From positions 1-11,706 of the forward strand of contig PBSR01000156.1 of NCBI GenBank assembly GCA_002726335.1: a DNA stretch of 11,706 nucleotides. Direction: 5' to 3'. This document shows positions 1-5,365 of this stretch, in pieces. Made by a program: the position numbers and the translations under genes. This DNA comes from Gemmatimonadaceae bacterium. GTDB lineage: Bacteria > Latescibacterota > UBA2968 > UBA8231. The notes under the pieces were generated by a model. That model made no database searches. It was not told the DNA's origin and worked only from the letters and a program-made list of their open reading frames with translations. The first letter of the stretch is position 1; each line of letters starts with the position of its first letter.

Positions 1-141
1 ATTTCCTGGTAACAAGAACTAAAGAGACCGGCGAGAGCCTGTCAAGGACTACGCGAACGCGGGACTACTGCCTTGCCCGGTTGTCATCGTTGTACAGTCG
101 TTGGATAGGATGGAAGCGGCCGCGGGCAGCCGTACAAGCAT

Positions 142-172
142 AGCCCCTGTAACCTTTGCGGCTACAGGGGCT
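142..172 (-). terminator. 13-bp hairpin downstream of tRNA-Val
   Basis: On the minus strand, seven bases after the encoded CCA of the tRNA, there is an inverted repeat with arms at 160-172 and 142-154 and a 5-nt loop at 155-159. On the plus strand one pair is A-C, but in minus-strand RNA it becomes G-U, so all 13 pairs can form there. This favours a role in the tRNA transcript. The stem is GC-rich (AGCCCCTGTA against TACAGGGGCT), but no proper U-tract follows, only CTTGT. It may be a weak terminator or a 3' processing structure. A recombination site beside a tRNA 3' end is a less likely alternative. Confidence 0.4.
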
Positions 173-178
173 TGTGTA

Positions 179-255
179 TGGTGGGCGATGCCGGGCTCGA
201 ACCAGCGACCCCCTGCTTGTAAGGCAGGTGCTCTGACCAACTGAGCTAATCGCCC
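179..255 (-). tRNA. tRNA-Val (anticodon UAC)
   Basis: The minus strand folds into a complete cloverleaf. The acceptor stem is GGGCGAT (255-249) with ATCGCCC (189-183). A D-arm GCTC...GAGC follows, then the anticodon stem CCTGC/GCAGG closing the loop CTTACAA, which places UAC in the anticodon and reads GUN valine codons. The T-arm is GCTGG, loop TTCGAGC, then CCGGC. Discriminator A is followed directly by genome-encoded CCA at 181-179. The body is 74 nt plus CCA. The gene stands alone and is divergent from the amidase gene. Confidence 0.96.
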
Positions 256-270
256 GAAGTCTCAGCGACA

Positions 271-311
271 GAATGTACACCATGATCAGAACGTGTGCAT
301 TCCGTACATTC
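271..311. promoter_or_regulatory. Symmetric element between tRNA-Val and amidase gene
   Basis: A perfect 8-bp inverted repeat, GAATGTAC at 271-278 and GTACATTC at 304-311, lies in the short divergent region. Each arm contains TACATT in the outward direction (minus 277-272, plus 305-310), which matches four of six positions of a sigma-70 -10 box. The minus copy would place a start about 10 nt before the tRNA, and the plus copy about 30 nt before the amidase ATG. No good -35 boxes were found at 16-18 nt. It could be paired -10 boxes, an operator, or chance. Confidence 0.25.
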
Positions 312-345
312 GCCTTCCCCGACAATCCTGCCGATTGAATCAGAC

Positions 346-2919
346 ATGTCCCCCAGACGCCGTCGATATCCAGTTCTCCGCCTCGTTCCATCCGTCTTTG
401 GCGTGCTCCTCGCCGCTCTGTCCTGCGGCCCACCGCCACAGCCGACCCCCCTCGACTCGCCGAAGCACCGTGCAGTGTGGCTCTCACCGGCGAACTGGGC
501 TCATGCCGACGCGGACAGCGCCGCTGCGCGGATCCGCGGCTTCGCCACTGCGGTGGCGCTGGGCGGCTCGCCCACACTCCTCGTTCCGGTCGATGCCGAG
601 ACGGGTGCGGCCTCACCAGATGGATTCGACCCGCTTGCCGTGGCCATCGACGGGGGCCACGCACACGGTCTTGGCGTCCACGCAGGACTGACGCTGTCCG
701 TCGCCGACGGCGAACCCCCGGCAGCGGCAAGAGCCCGCTGGAAGGAGATCGCCCGGCATGTGGCAACGCACTACGAAGTCGACGGCCTCTATTTCAGCGA
801 AAGCAGGGATCGGTCCGCTGTCGGCGCTGCCGCCGAGGCGCTCCTCGTCAAGCCGTACCTCGTGGTTTCGGCGTCGAGCCTGCGGCACGTCATCGGACTG
901 GCGCCAGTCCACGGAGTTCTCGCGCCCGACGACACGATGTCCTGGCGCGCGAAGGGGTCACAGGTCGTCGGTCTCGACCTGACCGCCTGGCTGACATCAG
1001 GCGCCGCCGATCGCGTGGTCCATGTCGATTCGGCGGCGCACGAGCCCACCACCGACGCCAACGGCCACCTGGTCATCCTCCTGCCCGATCGTCCCGACAC
1101 GCTGCGTGTTGTCGCCGACGGCGATACCCTCGCCCTGGAGACACGGTTCTGGAAACCACCCTACAACTATTCAGTCACTGCGGCAGGCACGGTGACACGC
1201 AGCGCCCCCTGGGTCGAACTGCGCGCCGCCCCACCTACAGCCACCACACGCGACACCTTCGAATTCCTCGGGCACACAGATTCACTTGCCCGGGCCACGA
1301 TTAACGGTGTGGGCGTGAAGGTCTATGCCACCGGCGTATTCTTCGACAGCCTCGCTCTGGCGAAAGGACGAAACCGCATCCGCCTGGAGGCACGCTGGCC
1401 CGACGGCCGCCTCGCTGTGTACGAAGAAGAGTTCGAGCGGCGCATCGATCCACCCCGGCCGCCGTTGCCCCTGTGGATCGATGAGAAGTCTGTTGAACCA
1501 GGCGACTCCCTCACGCTTCTGCCAACCGATGTCGTACGGCTCTCCTTCCGCGGATCTCCGGGGCAGAAGGCGACGGCCCACATCAAGCCCGGCGGCCTCG
1601 AACTGCCGTTCGGCCGCATCGACGGCGAGCACAGCGCCACCTACTCAACCGATCTGCACCTGTCACGCCTGAAACCCGGGCGCAGCTATCGGGTGGAGAT
1701 CCGCCTGCATCAGGCCGGTGGAGGCAGCCGCATCCGCCATCGCCTGGCAAACCCCATCGAGGTGCGCCGGCTCCACGAACTCCCCCTCGTCATTACCTCA
1801 GCACCCGAATCCTACGTCTCCTGGAGCCTGGGCGCCGTGCGCCTTGGCGGACCGTATGTGGCCGAGTATCCCGAGGGTGTCGTGCTGCAGACGACGGGTC
1901 GATTCGGGCGCCGGTATCGCGTTCGCTTCGGCCCGCACAGCGTGGGGTACATCCACGAGCGCTACGTTGACGTGGCACCGGGCGGCACGGTGATGCCTCG
2001 ATACCACCTGCGGTCCATCAGCGCCTCGGCCACGGACAGCACCGACGTGGTCCGTATTCCGCGCCCGGAACCCGTACCCTACATCGTCCGCTCCGACCCG
2101 GACGGCCGCCGCATCGTCGTTACTCTCTACGGCGTGCAGACGAGCAGCACCTGGCTCGCCCACCGCTCCGGCATGCGCTACGTCGACCGGGTCACCTGGC
2201 GCCAGCTGGATGCAGAGACCTACGAGGCAACCCTCCACTTGAAGACCGATCGCATCTGGGGGTATGACGTGAGGCCCGACGGCCGCTCGCTTGTTGTCAC
2301 TCTTCGTCACCCGCCATCTCTCAGCCCTGCCGCGGATCAGCCGCTGGCGGGTCTGAAGATCGCCATCGAAGCCGGCCACGGGGGCAGCAGCACCGGTGCC
2401 ATCGGCCTGTCCGGTCTGCTCGAGCGCGACGTCAATCTCGCCACCGCCCTCCTGCTGGCAGACTCGTGTGAGGCCGCAGGGGCCGAAGTCATTCAGCTGC
2501 GGGACGGGTTCGACGGCATCCCCTACATGGCGCGGCGTGACTCGGTGCGCGCCTCCGGCGCCGACGTCTTCATCAGTGTACACGCCAACGCTGCCGGCGG
2601 CGGTTTCTTGCGCGCCGGCGGTACCTGCACGTTCTACCACGACCCCTTCTGGGCGCCCCTGGCGACGCACATCTACGGACACATGCTGGATCTCGGATTG
2701 GGCGAATTCGGTACGGTGGGATCCTTCAACTACCGGCCGACGCGGATGTCGTCAGTGCCCTCCGTCCTCGTGGAGCAGGCCTTCATGAGCCATGCCGAGG
2801 ACGAGGAGTTCCTCTCCTCTGAAGCGGGACGTCAGGCCATCGCCGGCAAGATTCTCGCCGGTCTGCTGGACTGGCTCGCAGAACAGCCCGTCGACACACG
2901 GGCGAGCGTGGACGAGTAG
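346..2919 (+). CDS. Multidomain N-acetylmuramoyl-L-alanine amidase, putative lipoprotein
   Basis: The predicted product has 857 aa and should cleave the amide bond between N-acetylmuramic acid and the stem peptide in the periplasm. The C-terminal ~190 residues form an Amidase_3 domain with its zinc and catalytic residues: H678 in EAGHGG, E693 in LLERDVN, H746 in SVHAN and E810 in VEQAFMSH. The ATG at 346 is preferred because it is followed directly by RRRR, a hydrophobic stretch and LAALSC (Cys27), a plausible but imperfect lipobox; an in-frame GTG at 295 would bury this signal. Residues ~41-215 resemble a degenerate GHL10/DUF187 glycosidase-like barrel (RAVWLSPANW, HYEVDGLYFS). The middle looks like Ig-like strands around 300-375, an SH3-like segment around 500-560 and an AMIN-like segment before the amidase. 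The gene ends 16 bp from the convergent reductase gene. Amidase assignment is firm; middle domains are tentative. Confidence 0.88.
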   Translation: MSPRRRRYPVLRLVPSVFGVLLAALSCGPPPQPTPLDSPKHRAVWLSPANWAHADADSAAARIRGFATAVALGGSPTLLVPVDAETGAASPDGFDPLAVAIDGGHAHGLGVHAGLTLSVADGEPPAAARARWKEIARHVATHYEVDGLYFSESRDRSAVGAAAEALLVKPYLVVSASSLRHVIGLAPVHGVLAPDDTMSWRAKGSQVVGLDLTAWLTSGAADRVVHVDSAAHEPTTDANGHLVILLPDRPDTLRVVADGDTLALETRFWKPPYNYSVTAAGTVTRSAPWVELRAAPPTATTRDTFEFLGHTDSLARATINGVGVKVYATGVFFDSLALAKGRNRIRLEARWPDGRLAVYEEEFERRIDPPRPPLPLWIDEKSVEPGDSLTLLPTDVVRLSFRGSPGQKATAHIKPGGLELPFGRIDGEHSATYSTDLHLSRLKPGRSYRVEIRLHQAGGGSRIRHRLANPIEVRRLHELPLVITSAPESYVSWSLGAVRLGGPYVAEYPEGVVLQTTGRFGRRYRVRFGPHSVGYIHERYVDVAPGGTVMPRYHLRSISASATDSTDVVRIPRPEPVPYIVRSDPDGRRIVVTLYGVQTSSTWLAHRSGMRYVDRVTWRQLDAETYEATLHLKTDRIWGYDVRPDGRSLVVTLRHPPSLSPAADQPLAGLKIAIEAGHGGSSTGAIGLSGLLERDVNLATALLLADSCEAAGAEVIQLRDGFDGIPYMARRDSVRASGADVFISVHANAAGGGFLRAGGTCTFYHDPFWAPLATHIYGHMLDLGLGEFGTVGSFNYRPTRMSSVPSVLVEQAFMSHAEDEEFLSSEAGRQAIAGKILAGLLDWLAEQPVDTRASVDE

Positions 2920-2935
2920 CGACTGCAGATCCGGC

Positions 2936-3787
2936 TCAGGCAGCCAGTTCGAAGATTGGCGTGCTCTCGGAGGTCAACCGGTTCAACTCGGCGATCTCGT
3001 CTTCGGTGACGGCCGTGAAGCGCTCGCCGATGTCGAGAGCCATCGGGTAGAAGTGAGGTTCTCCGGGCGGCAGCGCCGCGGTGATCGGCTGCGACAGGGA
3101 GAACCGTAGCGCCAGGTCGGCCAGGGCCGGATCCTCGATCGGCTGATACCAGCACTTCGACCACTTTTTCGCGGCTCCCTCCTCCAGCTTGCCGTAGGCC
3201 ATGGCCTTCAGGGCCAGACGGCCCATGCTCCTGGCCTGAGCGGCAGCAACAACCTGCGGGCCGAAGCCGGCGCCGAGCCAGGTCGACCAGTTGATCGGAA
3301 ACAGAACGGAGTCGAGATCGACTGCCTCTATCAAACGCAGCGCCGTCTCTGCCGAGTGCGACGAAAAGCCGACGTATCGCGCCTGTCCTTTCTCCTTCGC
3401 CTCGAGAAACGCCTCGAGCGCTCCGCCTGTGCCCGTGATCGTATCGAAGTCCTCGTCGGTATTCACCGCGTGCATCTGATAGAGGTCGAAGTGATCCGTC
3501 TGCATCCACTTCAGTGACTCCTCCAGCTCCCGGCGGGCGCCGGCCGCGGTGCGCTCCGTCGTCTTGCAGGCGAGAAACGCGTCGTCCCGGTACGGAGCCA
3601 GCGCCGGCCCCAGAATTTGTTGGGCGTTGCCGTAGGTGGGCGCCACGTCGAAGTAGTTGACGCCGCGATCCACCGCCTCAGCAACAAGGCTGCTGGCCTC
3701 GCCCGCAGACACCTTGCTGACCATGATGCCGCCGAAACCGATGATGGACAGCTGTTCACCTGTGTTGCCGTACTCTCGTGTCTCCAT
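2936..3787 (-). CDS. Aldo/keto reductase (second gene of a two-gene operon)
   Basis: This is a 283-aa cytoplasmic NAD(P)H-dependent oxidoreductase of the aldo/keto reductase superfamily. The N-terminus has the typical REYGNTGEQLSIIGFGG strand pattern. The catalytic tetrad is visible: D47 and Y52 in NYFDVAPTYG, K75 in LACKT and H106 in YQMHA. The barrel continues through ARYVGFSSHS and MGRLALKAMAYGK. The ATG at 3787 is preceded by AGGAG at a good distance, and the stop of the upstream paralogue is 19 bp away, so the two are very likely co-transcribed. The C-terminus lacks a 4Fe-4S cysteine motif, unlike some related single-domain AKRs. The substrate cannot be read from sequence; a sugar or small-aldehyde substrate would be typical of the family. 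Confidence 0.9.
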   Translation of the reverse strand: METREYGNTGEQLSIIGFGGIMVSKVSAGEASSLVAEAVDRGVNYFDVAPTYGNAQQILGPALAPYRDDAFLACKTTERTAAGARRELEESLKWMQTDHFDLYQMHAVNTDEDFDTITGTGGALEAFLEAKEKGQARYVGFSSHSAETALRLIEAVDLDSVLFPINWSTWLGAGFGPQVVAAAQARSMGRLALKAMAYGKLEEGAAKKWSKCWYQPIEDPALADLALRFSLSQPITAALPPGEPHFYPMALDIGERFTAVTEDEIAELNRLTSESTPIFELAA

Positions 3788-3806
3788 GACTCTCTCCTCT
3801 TGCGCC

Positions 3807-4658
3807 TCAACCCGCCGCCCGGACCTCGGGCAGCCAGAACAGCGTCTTCTTGTCCCCCGCAGCCACCTTCATCGCCTCATCGAGCAGCAGCCTGTCCTCG
3901 TCCGCCGACAGCGGTGCGAACTGCTCTGCAATCGCCACGTTCTCTTCCACGTGAGCCACTGAGTCCATACCGATGATGACCACATCGATGTCGAGTCCCA
4001 TGGAGTAGTGGACGAACAGCGGCCTGTGTTCGGCCGGCACCTGGCCATAGACCATGGCCTTCATGCCGATGATTCCCATGCCTCTGGCTCGTGCGGCCGG
4101 AATCGTCGAAGACGAGAAGTCGTTCCACACCCGGTTGGCGGCACCCATCGGGTTGAGTACGGTGTCGAAGTCGTATTCACCGATCATCTGCACGAAGTTC
4201 GCCGGATGGGTGTGGCCGGTGAGGCCGACGAAGCGGATCCTGCCAGCCTGCTGGTATTCCTCGATGACCCGCAGAGCGCCGTCGGGGCGCAGCGTATCGG
4301 TGAGGAGCCCTTCCTGCGTGTCGATCCCGTGCAGCTGCATGAGGTCGATCGTATCGACGCCCAGATCCTCGAAGCTCCGGGCGATCTCCCGCTTCACCTC
4401 GTCTCCGGAGCGTTTGATGCACTTGGCCGTCACGAACAGGCCCTCCCGGTCCCGCTCCTTGAGTGCCAGACCGAGCTTGCGCTCACAGTCCTTGTAGCCG
4501 GAGGCCGTGTCGAGATAGGTGATCCCCAGGTCGATGGCGCGATGCACGACCCCGATGGCCTCCGCGTCGTCCTCGAGCAGGTTCCAGCAGACACCGCCCA
4601 GTCCGAGGGCGGTGACGGTCTGTCCCGTCTTGCCGAGAGTTCGTGTGGGGATGGCCAT
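3807..4658 (-). CDS. Aldo/keto reductase (first gene of a two-gene operon)
   Basis: This 283-aa aldo/keto reductase is a paralogue of the gene just downstream and has the same length. The start is placed at the ATG at 4658 because it gives the standard family beginning RTLGKTGQTVTALGLGG. The open frame runs further upstream to 4994, but that part is not AKR-like. The catalytic tetrad is D50 and Y55 in LDTASGY, K79 in VTAKC and H110 in MQLHG. Later conserved stretches are RFVGLTGH and GMGIIGMKAM, followed by DVVIIGMDSV in the cofactor-binding region. There is no clear Shine-Dalgarno before the ATG. Instead a TATCTT box lies 7 nt upstream, which suggests a leaderless message. The substrate is unknown. 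Confidence 0.88.
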   Translation of the reverse strand: MAIPTRTLGKTGQTVTALGLGGVCWNLLEDDAEAIGVVHRAIDLGITYLDTASGYKDCERKLGLALKERDREGLFVTAKCIKRSGDEVKREIARSFEDLGVDTIDLMQLHGIDTQEGLLTDTLRPDGALRVIEEYQQAGRIRFVGLTGHTHPANFVQMIGEYDFDTVLNPMGAANRVWNDFSSSTIPAARARGMGIIGMKAMVYGQVPAEHRPLFVHYSMGLDIDVVIIGMDSVAHVEENVAIAEQFAPLSADEDRLLLDEAMKVAAGDKKTLFWLPEVRAAG

Positions 4659-4665
4659 GGACCAG

Positions 4666-4671
4666 AAGATA
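4666..4671 (-). promoter_or_regulatory. Candidate -10 box for the aldo/keto reductase operon
   Basis: On the minus strand TATCTT ends 7 nt before the ATG at 4658, which would put the transcription start at or next to the start codon. No ribosome binding site is visible, which fits leaderless initiation. The -35 region is poor (TTCGTG about 18 nt upstream is the best I see). Low confidence on its own, but the same 7-nt distance occurs at the tyrS leader ORF. Confidence 0.3.
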
Positions 4672-4741
4672 GTCAGTCGATCTGCTTGCCACGAAACAAC
4701 CCTTGACATCGTGCGAGTGGCGTGCTTTCTGTCTCCTGTAA

Positions 4742-4890
4742 CGACTGGCCTGTACAAAAAACCATAAGGTTCCACCAGAGCGGACCGTCGACCAGTCCGG
4801 GGGTTGAAGAACTCCCCAAGACGCCCGCCTCGCCCGTAGCCCCGGGGGATTTCCCTCTCCGGACCGGCTGTGGGCGAGGTGGGCGTTTTT
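4742..4890 (+). ncRNA. Structured leader RNA upstream of the small HTH gene (unknown class)
   Basis: Several helices can be drawn on the plus strand. GACTGG (4743-4748) pairs with CCAGTC (4792-4797) and encloses the hairpin AACC-ATAA-GGTT (4760-4771). CGGAC (4781-4785) could alternatively pair with GTCCG (4795-4799), so two exclusive folds exist. Next comes the hairpin GGGGGTT-GAAG-AAC-T-CCCC starting near 4799. The series ends in the strong terminator at 4821-4890. An array of helices with mutually exclusive pairing followed by a terminator and then an ORF is the layout of a riboswitch or attenuator, or of an independent small RNA. I recognise no known riboswitch core. A TTGACA at 4704-4709 could be its -35, but no good -10 follows. 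Confidence 0.4.
4821..4890 (+). terminator. Rho-independent terminator or attenuator ahead of the small HTH gene
   Basis: The arms at 4821-4835 and 4872-4886 form a 15-bp stem with a single G-U pair (the 3' arm contains GGGCGAGGTGGGCG), followed directly by a T-run at 4886-4890. The loop region contains a second, interrupted helix, AGCC+CCGG (4838-4845) with CCGG and GGCT (4859-4862, 4866-4869). No plus-strand gene ends upstream; the nearest upstream gene is divergent. It must therefore terminate a short leader or small RNA, and the HTH gene starts 46 bp beyond it. Confidence 0.8.
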
Positions 4891-4935
4891 CGTTCTGGGG
4901 CCATTTTCGCCAAAAGGGAGTGGGAAAGACCGCCG

Positions 4936-5121
4936 ATGCGAAAGACACCTCTCGACCAGGTCGAGCGCGTAGCCCGCATGTACCGGAGCAACAAAGACGC
5001 GAGCTACGCCCTCGGAATCACCGTGCAGGCCTTCAGCCGCCTGTGCCGCCAGCACGGCATCGAGACTCCGTACAAGCGCCAGCTGCGCTCACGGCGCAGT
5101 TTTGCCGACGCCGCCGGCTAA
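4936..5121 (+). CDS. Small helix-turn-helix protein, 61 aa
   Basis: The product has 61 residues, starts MRKTPLDQVERVARMY and ends in a basic, low-complexity tail. The segment around residues 20-42, with ALGITVQAFSRLCRQHGIET, has the spacing of a recognition-helix HTH similar to the Fis-type/HTH_8 motif (AxxLGIxxxxLxRxxRxxGI). It probably binds DNA, though RNA cannot be excluded. The ATG at 4936 was chosen because the only earlier in-frame start lies inside the terminator stem. A weak GGGAAAG lies 7 nt upstream. The gene sits alone between two intrinsic terminators and 13 bp before the tyrS promoter, so it is expressed through a structured leader. No family name is given; the target is unknown. 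Confidence 0.7.
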   Translation: MRKTPLDQVERVARMYRSNKDASYALGITVQAFSRLCRQHGIETPYKRQLRSRRSFADAAG

Positions 5122-5134
5122 GCCGAACTGCCCG

Positions 5135-5164
5135 TTGACGTTCTGACCGAGGAGCCGGTATATT
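5135..5164 (+). promoter_or_regulatory. Sigma-70-like promoter for the tyrS leader
   Basis: TTGACG at 5135-5140 and TATATT at 5159-5164 are separated by 18 bp, a close match to the housekeeping consensus in a GC-rich background. Predicted transcription start is near 5171-5172, where an ATG begins the leader ORF. The promoter starts 13 bp after the stop codon of the HTH gene. AGGAG at 5150-5154 inside the spacer could serve as a ribosome binding site for read-through transcripts starting translation at the in-frame ATG at 5166. Confidence 0.65.
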
Positions 5165-5171
5165 GATGGAC

Positions 5172-5246
5172 ATGACCCGCGATCACCGCCGATACCCAGC
5201 CTGCCGCTACATCCAATCCGTCCTCGCCGGAGCGCGACAGAGGTAG
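5172..5246 (+). CDS. Putative tyrosine leader peptide of tyrS (24 aa)
   Basis: A short ORF begins at the predicted transcription start and ends at TAG 5244-5246. It encodes 24 residues including RRYPACRYIQS, with tyrosine (TAC) codons at 5193 and 5208. Two Tyr in 24 is well above average, and the downstream gene charges tRNA-Tyr. The ATG lies 7 nt after the -10 box, so translation would be leaderless. An in-frame ATG at 5166 is an alternative for read-through RNA. Codons 16-19 (5218-5226, CCGTCCTCG) can pair with 5291-5299 in the terminator's 5' arm, so ribosome position could control the choice of fold. It is also arginine-rich (six Arg), so Arg sensing or no translation at all remain possible. 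Confidence 0.45.
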   Translation: MTRDHRRYPACRYIQSVLAGARQR

Positions 5247-5285
5247 GCTCAAGAGCGGTCGGCCGACCGTGCGCAGAAACAACCG

Positions 5286-5341
5286 GCCCCCGAGGATGGA
5301 CGTCGAGACAACTCGATCACGTTCGTCCTCGGGGGCTTTTT
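5286..5341 (+). terminator. Intrinsic terminator in the tyrS leader (attenuator)
   Basis: A perfect 11-bp stem, GCCCCCGAGGA (5286-5296) with TCCTCGGGGGC (5326-5336), is followed by five T at 5337-5341. Inside it, TCGAG (5303-5307) pairs with CTCGA (5312-5316) around an ACAA loop. The structure lies between the promoter at 5135 and the tyrS start at 5366, so transcripts must read through it to express tyrS. The 5' arm can instead pair with 5218-5226, giving an antiterminator. A 14-nt palindrome at 5256-5269 between the two could act as a pause hairpin. Confidence 0.8.
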
Positions 5342-5365
5342 CATGTTCGAATGGAAAGAAACGCG

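Noticed and set aside
65..766. Minus-strand frame of 233 codons running through the tRNA
   Set aside because: It reads straight through the tRNA-Val gene and is antisense to the amidase N-terminus.
1798..2682. Long open frame of 294 codons on the minus strand inside the amidase gene
   Set aside because: It lies fully antisense to the conserved AMIN/amidase region, has no recognisable domain, and is explained by third-position GC bias of the real gene.
4704..4732. TTGACA (4704-4709) as a complete plus-strand promoter
   Set aside because: The -35 is perfect but no acceptable -10 lies 16-18 nt downstream (TTCTGT is poor), so it was not listed as a promoter, only mentioned with the leader RNA.
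4659..4994. N-terminal extension of the first aldo/keto reductase up to 4994
   Set aside because: The extra ~112 codons have no AKR similarity, and the plus strand there holds the structured leader and terminator; the ATG at 4658 gives the canonical family N-terminus.
5165..5350. T-box riboswitch in the tyrS leader
   Set aside because: No TGGNACCGCG-type T-box sequence or specifier-loop architecture could be found; the leader ORF plus terminator explains the region better.
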